Below are positions 1 to 5,127 of a stretch of 5,127 nt of DNA, piece after piece. The notes under the pieces are model-generated. The model ran no database searches. It was not told where the DNA came from and saw nothing but the letters and a program-made list of their open reading frames with translations. Origin of the DNA: Flavobacterium sp. (GTDB lineage Bacteria > Bacteroidota > Bacteroidia > Flavobacteriales > Flavobacteriaceae); contig JAUXNR010000006.1 in the NCBI GenBank assembly GCA_030682755.1, forward strand, positions 1-5,127. The letters run 5' to 3'. The first letter of the stretch is position 1, and each line of letters opens with the position of its first letter. Both the position numbers and the translations under genes were made by a program.

Positions 1-335
1 GTCCAAAATTCACATGTTATAAAATCAGAATTGGTAATAAAAAAAGTAAACAACTTCTTGTTTTTTGACTTTTGATTCAGAATAAAATGAATTCCTTGAT
101 TTTTACAGGCATTATAAATAACAGCTACTAGTTTAGTAAATTCATTTTCTCGAATGATAAAATCAAAATCGCCATGAAAATATGACTCTACAGATGTTAT
201 ACGTTTGGGTCGTAATGAAAGTAAATCAAATTGTGACTGTAAATCAGTTTCTAATTCTTTAAAAAATGCTATTAGTGTATTCCGATTAATATCGGAAGAT
301 ACGCTTTTTAAGAGCTTTGAAGAAACGGTCTGCAT
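1..335 (-). CDS. Partial gene (3' end beyond window): unrecognised protein with nucleotidyltransferase-like GDxDF motif
   Basis: An open frame starts with ATG at 335-333 and stays open for 111 codons to the left edge, so its C-terminus is missing. The start lies 7 nt after the stop of the preceding gene, as expected for the next gene of the operon. The visible protein begins MQTVSSKLLKSV. It has an N-terminal helix-like stretch with FFKELE at residues 24-29, then SVESYFHGDFDFIIRENEF at about 48-66, and later QKSKNKKLFTFFIT and CEFW near the edge. The HGDFDFII segment (54-61) resembles the acidic GDxD strand of nucleotidyltransferase-fold domains. Such domains sit at the N-terminus of some large proteins in polysaccharide loci, where a kinase-like domain can follow. 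Membership of that group is an inference from one motif and the context. The frame is certainly open and its base composition (about 27% G+C) is low. No signal peptide or membrane segment is visible. Confidence 0.7.
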   Translation of the reverse strand, partial: MQTVSSKLLKSVSSDINRNTLIAFFKELETDLQSQFDLLSLRPKRITSVESYFHGDFDFIIRENEFTKLVAVIYNACKNQGIHFILNQKSKNKKLFTFFITNSDFITCEFW

Positions 336-342
336 AGCGGAA

Positions 343-1659
343 TTAATATGTATTTGCAAAAGTCGCTTTAAATTGAAGGTAGGGTGGCATTGCAATAATT
401 CGTTCCCACCAACTTGCAATATCTACAGTATTTAAATGTGTAACTAAACTTTCAATAGTGATATGAAGTACTTGCTGTTCTAAAAAAAAATCATAAAAAG
501 GTTTAATAATTTCTGTGGGTTGATCATTGGTAAGTAACCCAACTATAGGAAAATCAACATGGATACACTCCAAAAAAATGGTTGCAGGAATAACTGGTGT
601 TATAACAACACTCACCTGTTTCATCTCTTCCTGTATCCTTTTCAAACCTGAGGTAAGAGTGAAACAGGAAGGAACAACATTTTTAAAACTGCTTTTTCTG
701 GAAAAAACTTTATTGGTAGGTCTTGGCCTCGCAAGCAAAAGCTTGTAGTGATCCATATCTAAATTTGCTTCAAGATAGTCTAAAACTGGTGCATTTTGTT
801 TCTTAATTGCTTGAGGTCGTAAACCTGTTAAGGGAATCAAAATCCCTGAAGTGGCACTAGTTACGCTAATTGAATCAAATCTTTCCTTGAACTTTATAAG
901 CCTGTAGGCTTTCCATGGCTCATCTTTTTCATCTAGTTTCCAACCCCAGGTCCTGTAAACATCTGCTAACTTTCTTTCACTTACATGTACACCATAGTTC
1001 ATTTCCCCATAATAAGCTCCATGCTGGTACCAAAATAGTTTAGCCCCATTTTCGGTATACTTAGCAAGTACCCATTTATGAAAATTGGATCCCAAATGAT
1101 AGTGAAAAATTTTTTCAGTAGGGTTGAACAATGGAATTCTATTGAAAACAGTCTCAAATCCTTCCAACAACTCCGCAGGGATTCCGTTAATTAAATTTGA
1201 TAAATTAGAGTCATACAAAGAGCAAATTTCAAGCAACCGTTCTCGGGTTTCTTTTTTGAAACGTACTTTTAAATCCCACATATAATAAGGCAAGGCTTTA
1301 CCAAGATCGTCATCAACTTCTGATAATTTAGGAAAGCCAATATGTAAGGAGTTATGATTTTTTATTACATTGTAAACCTCGTGACTTTTTGAACGTTTAA
1401 ATAAAACTTTGAAGGTATGGATAAGTTTTTTTTTCCATAGATCCGTTTTTTTAATTGCATTTGATTTATTTTCTACTCCTGCTTGCTTAGTTATATAACC
1501 TTGTATGTAGTCAGATAAAATAAAACTCCAAAACCTGATAGAATAATTTACCCCATGAAATTCATTTAATACTTCTACCAATACAGGGAGATAGTTGCTA
1601 AACAGAGCGTGTCGTTCAGGAGAAAAAGTGCTTTTTAAATCTGTAACAGTATGAATCAT
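343..1659 (-). CDS. LIC12162-family putative transferase, candidate pseudaminic acid transferase
   Basis: A complete 438-residue protein resembling the LIC12162 family of putative transferases found in LPS and polysaccharide loci. Recognisable landmarks are LNEFHGVNYSIRFWSFIL (31-48), the aromatic/His motif FWYQHGAYYGE (209-219), YRTWGW (235-240), and a late PATIFLECIHVDFPIVGLL segment (358-376) that corresponds to the family's TTFLEALA-P region, where an activated donor would bind in a GT-B-like fold. No signal peptide or membrane segment is visible, so a cytoplasmic or peripheral location is likely. As I recall, many relatives are longer (over 550 residues) with extra N-terminal sequence; this one begins only about 30 residues before the LNEFHG block, so it looks like a short version. 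Its ATG forms an ATGA overlap with the pseI stop, implying translational coupling. That position makes it a candidate for moving pseudaminic acid from CMP-Pse to a glycan. The family call is fairly secure; the substrate is inference. Confidence 0.75.
   Translation of the reverse strand: MIHTVTDLKSTFSPERHALFSNYLPVLVEVLNEFHGVNYSIRFWSFILSDYIQGYITKQAGVENKSNAIKKTDLWKKKLIHTFKVLFKRSKSHEVYNVIKNHNSLHIGFPKLSEVDDDLGKALPYYMWDLKVRFKKETRERLLEICSLYDSNLSNLINGIPAELLEGFETVFNRIPLFNPTEKIFHYHLGSNFHKWVLAKYTENGAKLFWYQHGAYYGEMNYGVHVSERKLADVYRTWGWKLDEKDEPWKAYRLIKFKERFDSISVTSATSGILIPLTGLRPQAIKKQNAPVLDYLEANLDMDHYKLLLARPRPTNKVFSRKSSFKNVVPSCFTLTSGLKRIQEEMKQVSVVITPVIPATIFLECIHVDFPIVGLLTNDQPTEIIKPFYDFFLEQQVLHITIESLVTHLNTVDIASWWERIIAMPPYLQFKATFANTY
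1656..1659 (-). other. ATGA stop/start overlap coupling pseI to the LIC12162-family transferase
   Basis: The TGA of pseI (1658-1656) and the ATG of the next gene (1659-1657) share bases. This is the typical arrangement for termination-reinitiation, and it argues that synthase and transferase are produced together. The same arrangement occurs at 4265-4268 between the NeuB-like and YhcH-like genes. Confidence 0.8.
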
Positions 1660-2699
1660 ATACCAGTAAGCATATCAAAAGTTAAACGGGTGCCTTTTTC
1701 TAAAGCTTTTATAGCCTTTGTGCCCAAAACTTCGGGTAAATGCTTCGGATGCATACCAAACCCGGGGCGAATGGAGCGTACGTTATTTGCTGTAATCACT
1801 TCTCCTTTCTTGATGTCTTCCACTACGTATAACGAACGACAAAAATCTTTTCCTTTTTGTTGCTTGTCCGTCAAGCTATAATCCACCACCCCTATCGCTT
1901 GTTCCGCTTCACGAACCGCTTTGACCATGGCCGTAAATTCTGCCTCATTCATTGAAAAAGAGGCATCCGGACCACCAATAGAACGATCCAATATAAAATG
2001 CTTTTCGATAATTTTACCACCAAAACAAGTGGCCACTATTGGAGCCGTACTACCCATCGTATGGTCCGACAAACCGGTAATGACCCCAAATTTTTCGGCC
2101 ATGTCTCTCACCATAACCAAATTGGCTTCGTTTAGAGGTGCAGGATAACTGGAGGTACATTTTAACAAAGCAATATCATAATTCCCCATACGATGACACG
2201 CATCCAAAGCCAAACGGATATCAGCTTCTTCAGCAATACCGGTAGAAATAATCACTGGTTTGCCTTTAGAAGCAACCAACTCAATCAACGGAATATCCGT
2301 AATTTCAAAAGAAGCTATCTTATAAGCCGGCGTGTTTAATGCTTCCAAAAGAGCTACCGAAGTGGGATCAAAGGGGGAAGAAAAACAAACCAAACCTTCT
2401 TCGGCTGCTGCTTTAAAGAGGGTTTCGTGCCACTCCCATGGGGTATAGGCCTCCTCATACAATTCATATAAATTCTTCCCTTCCCAGATGGTACCTTTGA
2501 TTAAAAAATCGTCTTTCTTAGAATCAATAGTAATCGTATCTGCCCGATAGGTTTGCAATTTAATGCAATCTGCACCGGCTCTTTTGGCTGCCTTTATGGT
2601 TTCCAGGGCTACGTCAATACTACCATTATGATTTGCGGAGAGTTCCGCTATGATAAATACTTTTGAAGTAGCATCTATATTATGAGTACCTATTTTCAT
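1656..2699 (-). CDS. pseI: Pseudaminic acid synthase PseI
   Basis: PseI condenses 6-deoxy-AltdiNAc (2,4-diacetamido-2,4,6-trideoxy-L-altrose) with phosphoenolpyruvate to give pseudaminic acid, in the cytoplasm. The 347 residues match full-length PseI. The N-terminal TIM-barrel domain carries FIIAELSANHNGS (15-27), KLQTY (47-51), YTPWEWHETLF (85-95), AYKIASFE (125-132), LLKCTSSYPAP (178-188), the metal-binding His of GLSDHT (H213) and of IEKHF (H234), and GGPDASFSM (242-250). The C-terminal SAF (antifreeze-like) domain has FCRSLYVVEDIKKGEVIT (286-303, substrate Arg R288) and RPGFGMHPKHLPEVLG (311-326). The SFE and GMHPK wording separates PseI from NeuB and LegI. All catalytic positions I can judge look intact. 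The ATG lies 20 nt inside the end of the upstream acetyltransferase, and the stop forms ATGA with the next start, so expression is probably coupled. Its first half has about 44% G+C by hand count, the highest in the window. Confidence 0.95.
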   Translation of the reverse strand: MKIGTHNIDATSKVFIIAELSANHNGSIDVALETIKAAKRAGADCIKLQTYRADTITIDSKKDDFLIKGTIWEGKNLYELYEEAYTPWEWHETLFKAAAEEGLVCFSSPFDPTSVALLEALNTPAYKIASFEITDIPLIELVASKGKPVIISTGIAEEADIRLALDACHRMGNYDIALLKCTSSYPAPLNEANLVMVRDMAEKFGVITGLSDHTMGSTAPIVATCFGGKIIEKHFILDRSIGGPDASFSMNEAEFTAMVKAVREAEQAIGVVDYSLTDKQQKGKDFCRSLYVVEDIKKGEVITANNVRSIRPGFGMHPKHLPEVLGTKAIKALEKGTRLTFDMLTGI

Positions 2700-3261
2700 T
2701 TTCTTTTACTGCTTTTATTTCTTCTTCTGAAAAATACTTTGGATTGTAACAACCCACTAAAATGCGGTCTTCATTTTTTTCCTCTACCCAATAGAAACCT
2801 TTCAATCGCCCTTCAATAATCCAGCCTGCTCTGGTGTAAGCTTTGATGGAGGGGATATTGGATGCATACATGCCACCATATAACTTCCTGATGTCAAATT
2901 TTTCAAATGCCAATTGATTTCCCAATTGAATGGCATCGACCGACAATCCTTTACCTAAGTAATCCCGGTTACCAATTAAGGCGACCAAATCCGACGTTTT
3001 ATGAACAAAATGAATTGGCCCTAATTTAATGGTTCCGATTAAGGTATCGGTATCATTGGTAAAGATACCATAGGTGAATAGATTACCTGATTTTTTACCC
3101 TCTTCAAGAGAAGCTAATAATTTTTCTTTGGTAATTTTATTTTTGGAATTGGTATAATATTTCATCAACTCAGCATCATCAAACCACGCCATTACAGTAG
3201 CATCGATGTCTGCATCGGTTATTTCTTTGAGGTAGAGTCGGTCTCCTTTAAATACTTCCAT
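2680..3261 (-). CDS. GNAT family N-acetyltransferase (RimJ/RimL-like), probably in the pseudaminic acid pathway
   Basis: A 193-residue GNAT acetyltransferase that would move an acetyl group from acetyl-CoA to an amine. It opens with GDRLYLKEITDADID (6-20), the usual beta-1 of RimJ/RimL-like GNATs. LIGTIKL (74-80) is the central strand, followed by VALIGNRDYLGKGLSVDA (93-110), in which the LGKG loop is the CoA pyrophosphate-binding turn. KLYGGMYASNIPSIKAYTRAGW (126-147) is the standard C-terminal motif with Asn and the AY-x-x-AGW ending. The acidic, Lys-rich tail (177-193) overlaps the pseI start by 20 nt, and the upstream acetyltransferase ends only 2 nt before this ATG. The location points to a small-sugar substrate rather than a ribosomal protein. 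It could be the PseH that acetylates the 4-amine of UDP-4-amino-4,6-dideoxy-AltNAc, or it could modify the finished nonulosonic acid. The family is clear, the exact substrate is not. Confidence 0.88.
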   Translation of the reverse strand: MEVFKGDRLYLKEITDADIDATVMAWFDDAELMKYYTNSKNKITKEKLLASLEEGKKSGNLFTYGIFTNDTDTLIGTIKLGPIHFVHKTSDLVALIGNRDYLGKGLSVDAIQLGNQLAFEKFDIRKLYGGMYASNIPSIKAYTRAGWIIEGRLKGFYWVEEKNEDRILVGCYNPKYFSEEEIKAVKENENRYS

Positions 3262-3263
3262 AA

Positions 3264-3809
3264 TTAATTGATTTTACTATGTATTACCACATCTATAAAT
3301 TTATTTTCAAAATAACAATGCTCTTTTAATCGGGCTTCTTCCAGATAACCAGCTGATTCAAAAACGACATACAAATGGGGCCGCAAATCAAAGGCATGGG
3401 TGTAAATTTTATGAAATGATAGCTCTTGAAAAGCCACCTGTTCCAACAACTGCAAATAAGCCATCCAAATCTCATGAAACCGTTCCGCTTCCAAAGACGT
3501 ATTCATAATAAATGAAATTTCGGCGTTTTTATCTACCCAATTGATGTGAACTAATCCACCATAACCAATGCAAACTTCATTTTCAAGAAAAGAAAAAAGC
3601 AGTTGGTTGGGTTGTTCTTGTTCAAACAATTGTGCGACAGTAGTGGTGAAATACTGTTCCTGATCGATTTCCGTCAGCGGTTTTTGCTGCCGCAAATGAT
3701 ACAATTGTTCATTCCGCCACTGCATGATTTTTAATTTATCCTCAAATCTGATAGGAACAATCGAAAAGTTTTCTTTTGTAAAAACCTGATGTTGGAGTAT
3801 TTTGTACAA
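3264..3809 (-). CDS. GNAT-like acetyltransferase, possible PseH, TTG start
   Basis: A 181-residue GNAT-fold protein. The segment FSIVPIRFEDKLKIMQWRNEQ (15-35) resembles the KWRN motif near the N-terminus of PseH, which acetylates the 4-amine of the pseudaminic acid precursor. IGYGGLVHINW (81-91) is the central strand, AEISFIMN (96-103) follows, and HKIYTHAFDLRPHLYVVFESAGY (133-155) corresponds to the C-terminal GNAT motif. The usual Gly-rich CoA loop (xxGxG) after the EISF strand is absent; NTSLEAERFHEIW stands in its place. The first codon is TTG (3809-3807), preceded in frame by ATT and the TAG of the yhcH-like gene. The first ATG is codon 29 and would remove the first strand, so TTG is preferred. 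The stop lies 2 nt before the next ATG. Assignment as PseH rests on the N-terminal motif and on position next to pseI; the second acetyltransferase is the alternative. Confidence 0.78.
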   Translation of the reverse strand: MYKILQHQVFTKENFSIVPIRFEDKLKIMQWRNEQLYHLRQQKPLTEIDQEQYFTTTVAQLFEQEQPNQLLFSFLENEVCIGYGGLVHINWVDKNAEISFIMNTSLEAERFHEIWMAYLQLLEQVAFQELSFHKIYTHAFDLRPHLYVVFESAGYLEEARLKEHCYFENKFIDVVIHSKIN

Positions 3810-3815
3810 AATCTA
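3807..3815 (-). other. In-frame TAG-ATT-TTG junction between yhcH-like and acetyltransferase genes
   Basis: Read on the minus strand, the yhcH-like gene ends in TAG, followed by ATT and then TTG TAC AAA in the same frame. No ATG lies near the start of the acetyltransferase, so TTG (or less likely ATT) must initiate, probably helped by ribosomes finishing the gene before. No Shine-Dalgarno sequence is visible; the preceding bases are A/T-rich. Confidence 0.65.
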
Positions 3816-4268
3816 TTTTATTATTGGAATCTTAAAAACAATTTTCTTTACATATTCGCATCCTTTACTCATTGCCATATGAGCAGAATCAGGTGAAATC
3901 AAACAAAAGGTATTCTGACTAATTTCGAATTTTTGATCATAATTGTCTTCATAGAGAATATAATCAGAAGATTCATTATAAGCTTCTTTAATTGAATTAC
4001 AATCTTTGACTGATTTAGAAACAATAATATCTACACCTGATAGAGTATAATGTAAATCATAATGCTCTCTGTGAGCTTCTAGAATATCTTTATATTCGGC
4101 ATTAAAAGAACCTTCTAAAAAAATAGCAGTTATATCATTATCCAAAATATATTTTTTCCCTATTACCTCATTTGCAAGATCATTTTGAAATAAATACCTG
4201 TAGATGACTCCCCAATGTTCTTTATTCAAATAAACTTTATAATCGTTAAAATTTTTTGATACTATCAT
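3813..4268 (-). CDS. YhcH/YjgK/YiaL (NanQ-like) family protein, probable sugar anomerase
   Basis: A 151-residue protein of the YhcH/YjgK/YiaL (DUF386) family, about the usual length, with a cupin-like single domain. The family signature E-x-H-x(4)-D is present in EAHREHYDLHYTLSGVDII (64-82; E64, H66, D71), and the second signature lies in CLISPDSAHMAMSKG (122-136, with H130 as a likely active-site or metal residue), followed by KKIVFKIPI. The best-studied member, NanQ of E. coli, speeds interconversion of sialic acid anomers; other members are linked to beta-galactosidase or pentose catabolism. Here the gene shares an ATGA overlap with a NeuB-like synthase gene, so it more likely acts on that enzyme's product or substrate in a biosynthetic setting. 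No signal peptide is visible. The stop is TAG, 3 nt before the TTG start of the next gene and in the same frame. Base composition is very AT-rich (about 27% G+C), like its upstream partner and unlike the genes downstream. Confidence 0.85.
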   Translation of the reverse strand: MIVSKNFNDYKVYLNKEHWGVIYRYLFQNDLANEVIGKKYILDNDITAIFLEGSFNAEYKDILEAHREHYDLHYTLSGVDIIVSKSVKDCNSIKEAYNESSDYILYEDNYDQKFEISQNTFCLISPDSAHMAMSKGCEYVKKIVFKIPIIK

Positions 4269-5127
4269 GAAGAAATATATAAGATTGGCTGGTCTTCTTT
4301 TACTTCTTGTAAAAGCGATTTTCCAACAATATCATCAGAATAGATAAATCCACTCTCACTCTCTATCATCTTAAATTTTAAATCTTTTTCAGTAATAACA
4401 TGACTGGAATTAAGATTCTGAGAGGCGACTGCTTTCAACTGTCTTGATGTATATTTAATTTCTGATTCATTCAATTTATTCAAATCGGCATATTCAACAT
4501 TTAACTCATCCAATTTAGCAATATCAGAAACCATAAACCTGATTTGTTCTGGTGATGATGAAGTTATATAGTCGAATCGTTCTTCTCCCGCAACCAATGC
4601 TATGTGTTTTTCAAACATTCTGGCTCCAAGCATATAAGCAACTGATTGTAAATCTACTCCCCAATGGCTATCAAAGGGAGAATGATCGGCGTAACCTATT
4701 ATTAAATTAGTAAATTTTTCTTTCAAAAGAACTATTTTTGCAATTGAACTTTGGTGCAATTGAGTAGGAAATGCCTGGTGACCAAACATTAATACTTTAA
4801 TTTGATTACCATAAAAATCAATTTTATTTTCAATTTCTCCTAAAGTTCTACCACCTACTCCAATAATGATATCAATACCAGATTTTTTTATTATGTCCAA
4901 AATTGGTTGATAAATAAAATTTATCGGATGAATATCAATAAATTTTATGAAATGCTTCCATTCATTTACCGCTAATTCCGCTGCTAATTCATCACAAGGC
5001 ATATAGATAACATCCAATTTCAAAGTAGAACATAATTTAAATACAATCTCCCAATCAGATTTATGTATCATTGCTTTAATAAATGGTTCATAATTAGGAT
5101 TTGCCTTTGAAACAAAGGAGTCGTAAT
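4265..5127 (-). CDS. Partial gene (5' end beyond window): divergent NeuB-like sialic acid synthase homologue
   Basis: The frame is open to the right edge, with 286 visible residues starting YDSFVSKANPNYEPFIKA before the internal Met at 5071. By alignment with the PseI in this window, roughly 65-80 N-terminal residues lie outside. NeuB-family landmarks (visible numbering) are SDWEIVF (23-29), the barrel strand DIIIGVGGRTLGEI (85-98), GHQAFPT (115-121) where PseI has TSSYPAP, GYADHS (144-149; H148) and FEKHI (171-175; H174) for the metal-binding histidines, D185 for the sugar-binding Asp, and a C-terminal SAF domain from about 222, with R228 matching PseI R288. The family joins PEP to an N-acyl amino sugar, but positions expected to hold PEP are changed: the YKIAS Lys is Asp (D64), Glu is Asn (N69) and the GLSDH Ser is Ala (A146). 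It may therefore use another substrate or chemistry. It overlaps the yhcH-like gene as ATGA. Composition is about 26% G+C in the sampled part. Confidence 0.82.
   Translation of the reverse strand, partial: YDSFVSKANPNYEPFIKAMIHKSDWEIVFKLCSTLKLDVIYMPCDELAAELAVNEWKHFIKFIDIHPINFIYQPILDIIKKSGIDIIIGVGGRTLGEIENKIDFYGNQIKVLMFGHQAFPTQLHQSSIAKIVLLKEKFTNLIIGYADHSPFDSHWGVDLQSVAYMLGARMFEKHIALVAGEERFDYITSSSPEQIRFMVSDIAKLDELNVEYADLNKLNESEIKYTSRQLKAVASQNLNSSHVITEKDLKFKMIESESGFIYSDDIVGKSLLQEVKEDQPILYISS

Noticed and set aside
205..435. Plus-strand open frame of 76 codons
   Set aside because: It lies opposite two minus-strand genes, crosses their boundary, and its Cys/Ser-rich translation resembles no family.
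527..748. Plus-strand open frame of 73 codons with a hydrophobic middle
   Set aside because: It is antisense to the conserved C-terminal part of the LIC12162-family gene; the hydrophobic stretch mirrors that coding sequence.
1651..2148. Two short plus-strand open frames within pseI
   Set aside because: Both are antisense shadows of strongly conserved PseI sequence in the GC-richer part of the window.
3723..3725. ATG (codon 29) as the start of the upstream acetyltransferase
   Set aside because: Starting there would cut the first beta-strand and the residues just before the MQWRNE motif; the coding sequence before it looks genuine and reaches TTG next to the previous stop.
5069..5071. ATG at 5071 as the start of the NeuB-like gene
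   Set aside because: The frame is open for 18 more codons to the window edge and the barrel N-terminus would be missing, so this Met is internal.
1..5127. CRISPR arrays, insertion sequences, tRNA/rRNA genes, riboswitches and terminators
   Set aside because: No regular repeats, transposase-like frames, terminal inverted repeats or stem-loop plus T-run at gene ends were seen; the window is coding almost throughout, with gaps of at most 7 nt.

Overview
The window looks like the interior of a surface-polysaccharide or glycan operon from an AT-rich Bacteroidota bacterium, most likely a flavobacterium-like organism. This rests on the protein families and their wording, A/T-rich start regions without clear Shine-Dalgarno sequences, and low G+C. 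The phylum call is an inference. All genes lie on the minus strand, so transcription runs from position 5127 towards 1. The window is almost entirely coding: gaps between genes are 7 nt or less, or the genes overlap. I see no promoter, terminator, RNA gene, mobile element or CRISPR array, so both ends of the operon lie outside.

In transcription order there are seven genes. (1) A NeuB-like sialic acid synthase homologue, cut at its 5' end by the right edge of the window; it is open to the edge, so the ATG at 5071 is not its start. (2) A YhcH/NanQ-type sugar anomerase-like protein, joined to it by an ATGA overlap. (3) A GNAT-like acetyltransferase that appears to start at TTG. (4) A second GNAT acetyltransferase with a more regular CoA loop. 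(5) pseI, pseudaminic acid synthase. (6) A LIC12162-family putative transferase, joined to pseI by another ATGA overlap and a good candidate for the enzyme that attaches pseudaminic acid. (7) A gene starting at 335 and running off the left edge, with a GDxDF nucleotidyltransferase-like motif.

Together the genes describe late steps of nonulosonic acid biosynthesis: N-acetylation of the amino-sugar precursor, PEP condensation by PseI, and probable transfer to a glycan. PseB, PseC, PseF and PseG are not visible and would be expected nearby. The most unusual item is the NeuB-like/YhcH pair. Its synthase homologue keeps the metal-binding histidines, the substrate Asp and the SAF-domain Arg, but aligned against the PseI in this same window it has lost nearly all residues expected to hold PEP. 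The pair is also much more AT-rich (about 26-27% G+C by hand count) than the acetyltransferase/pseI block (about 37-44%), with the step falling at the odd TAG-ATT-TTG gene junction near 3810. This suggests a mosaic locus built from two modules.
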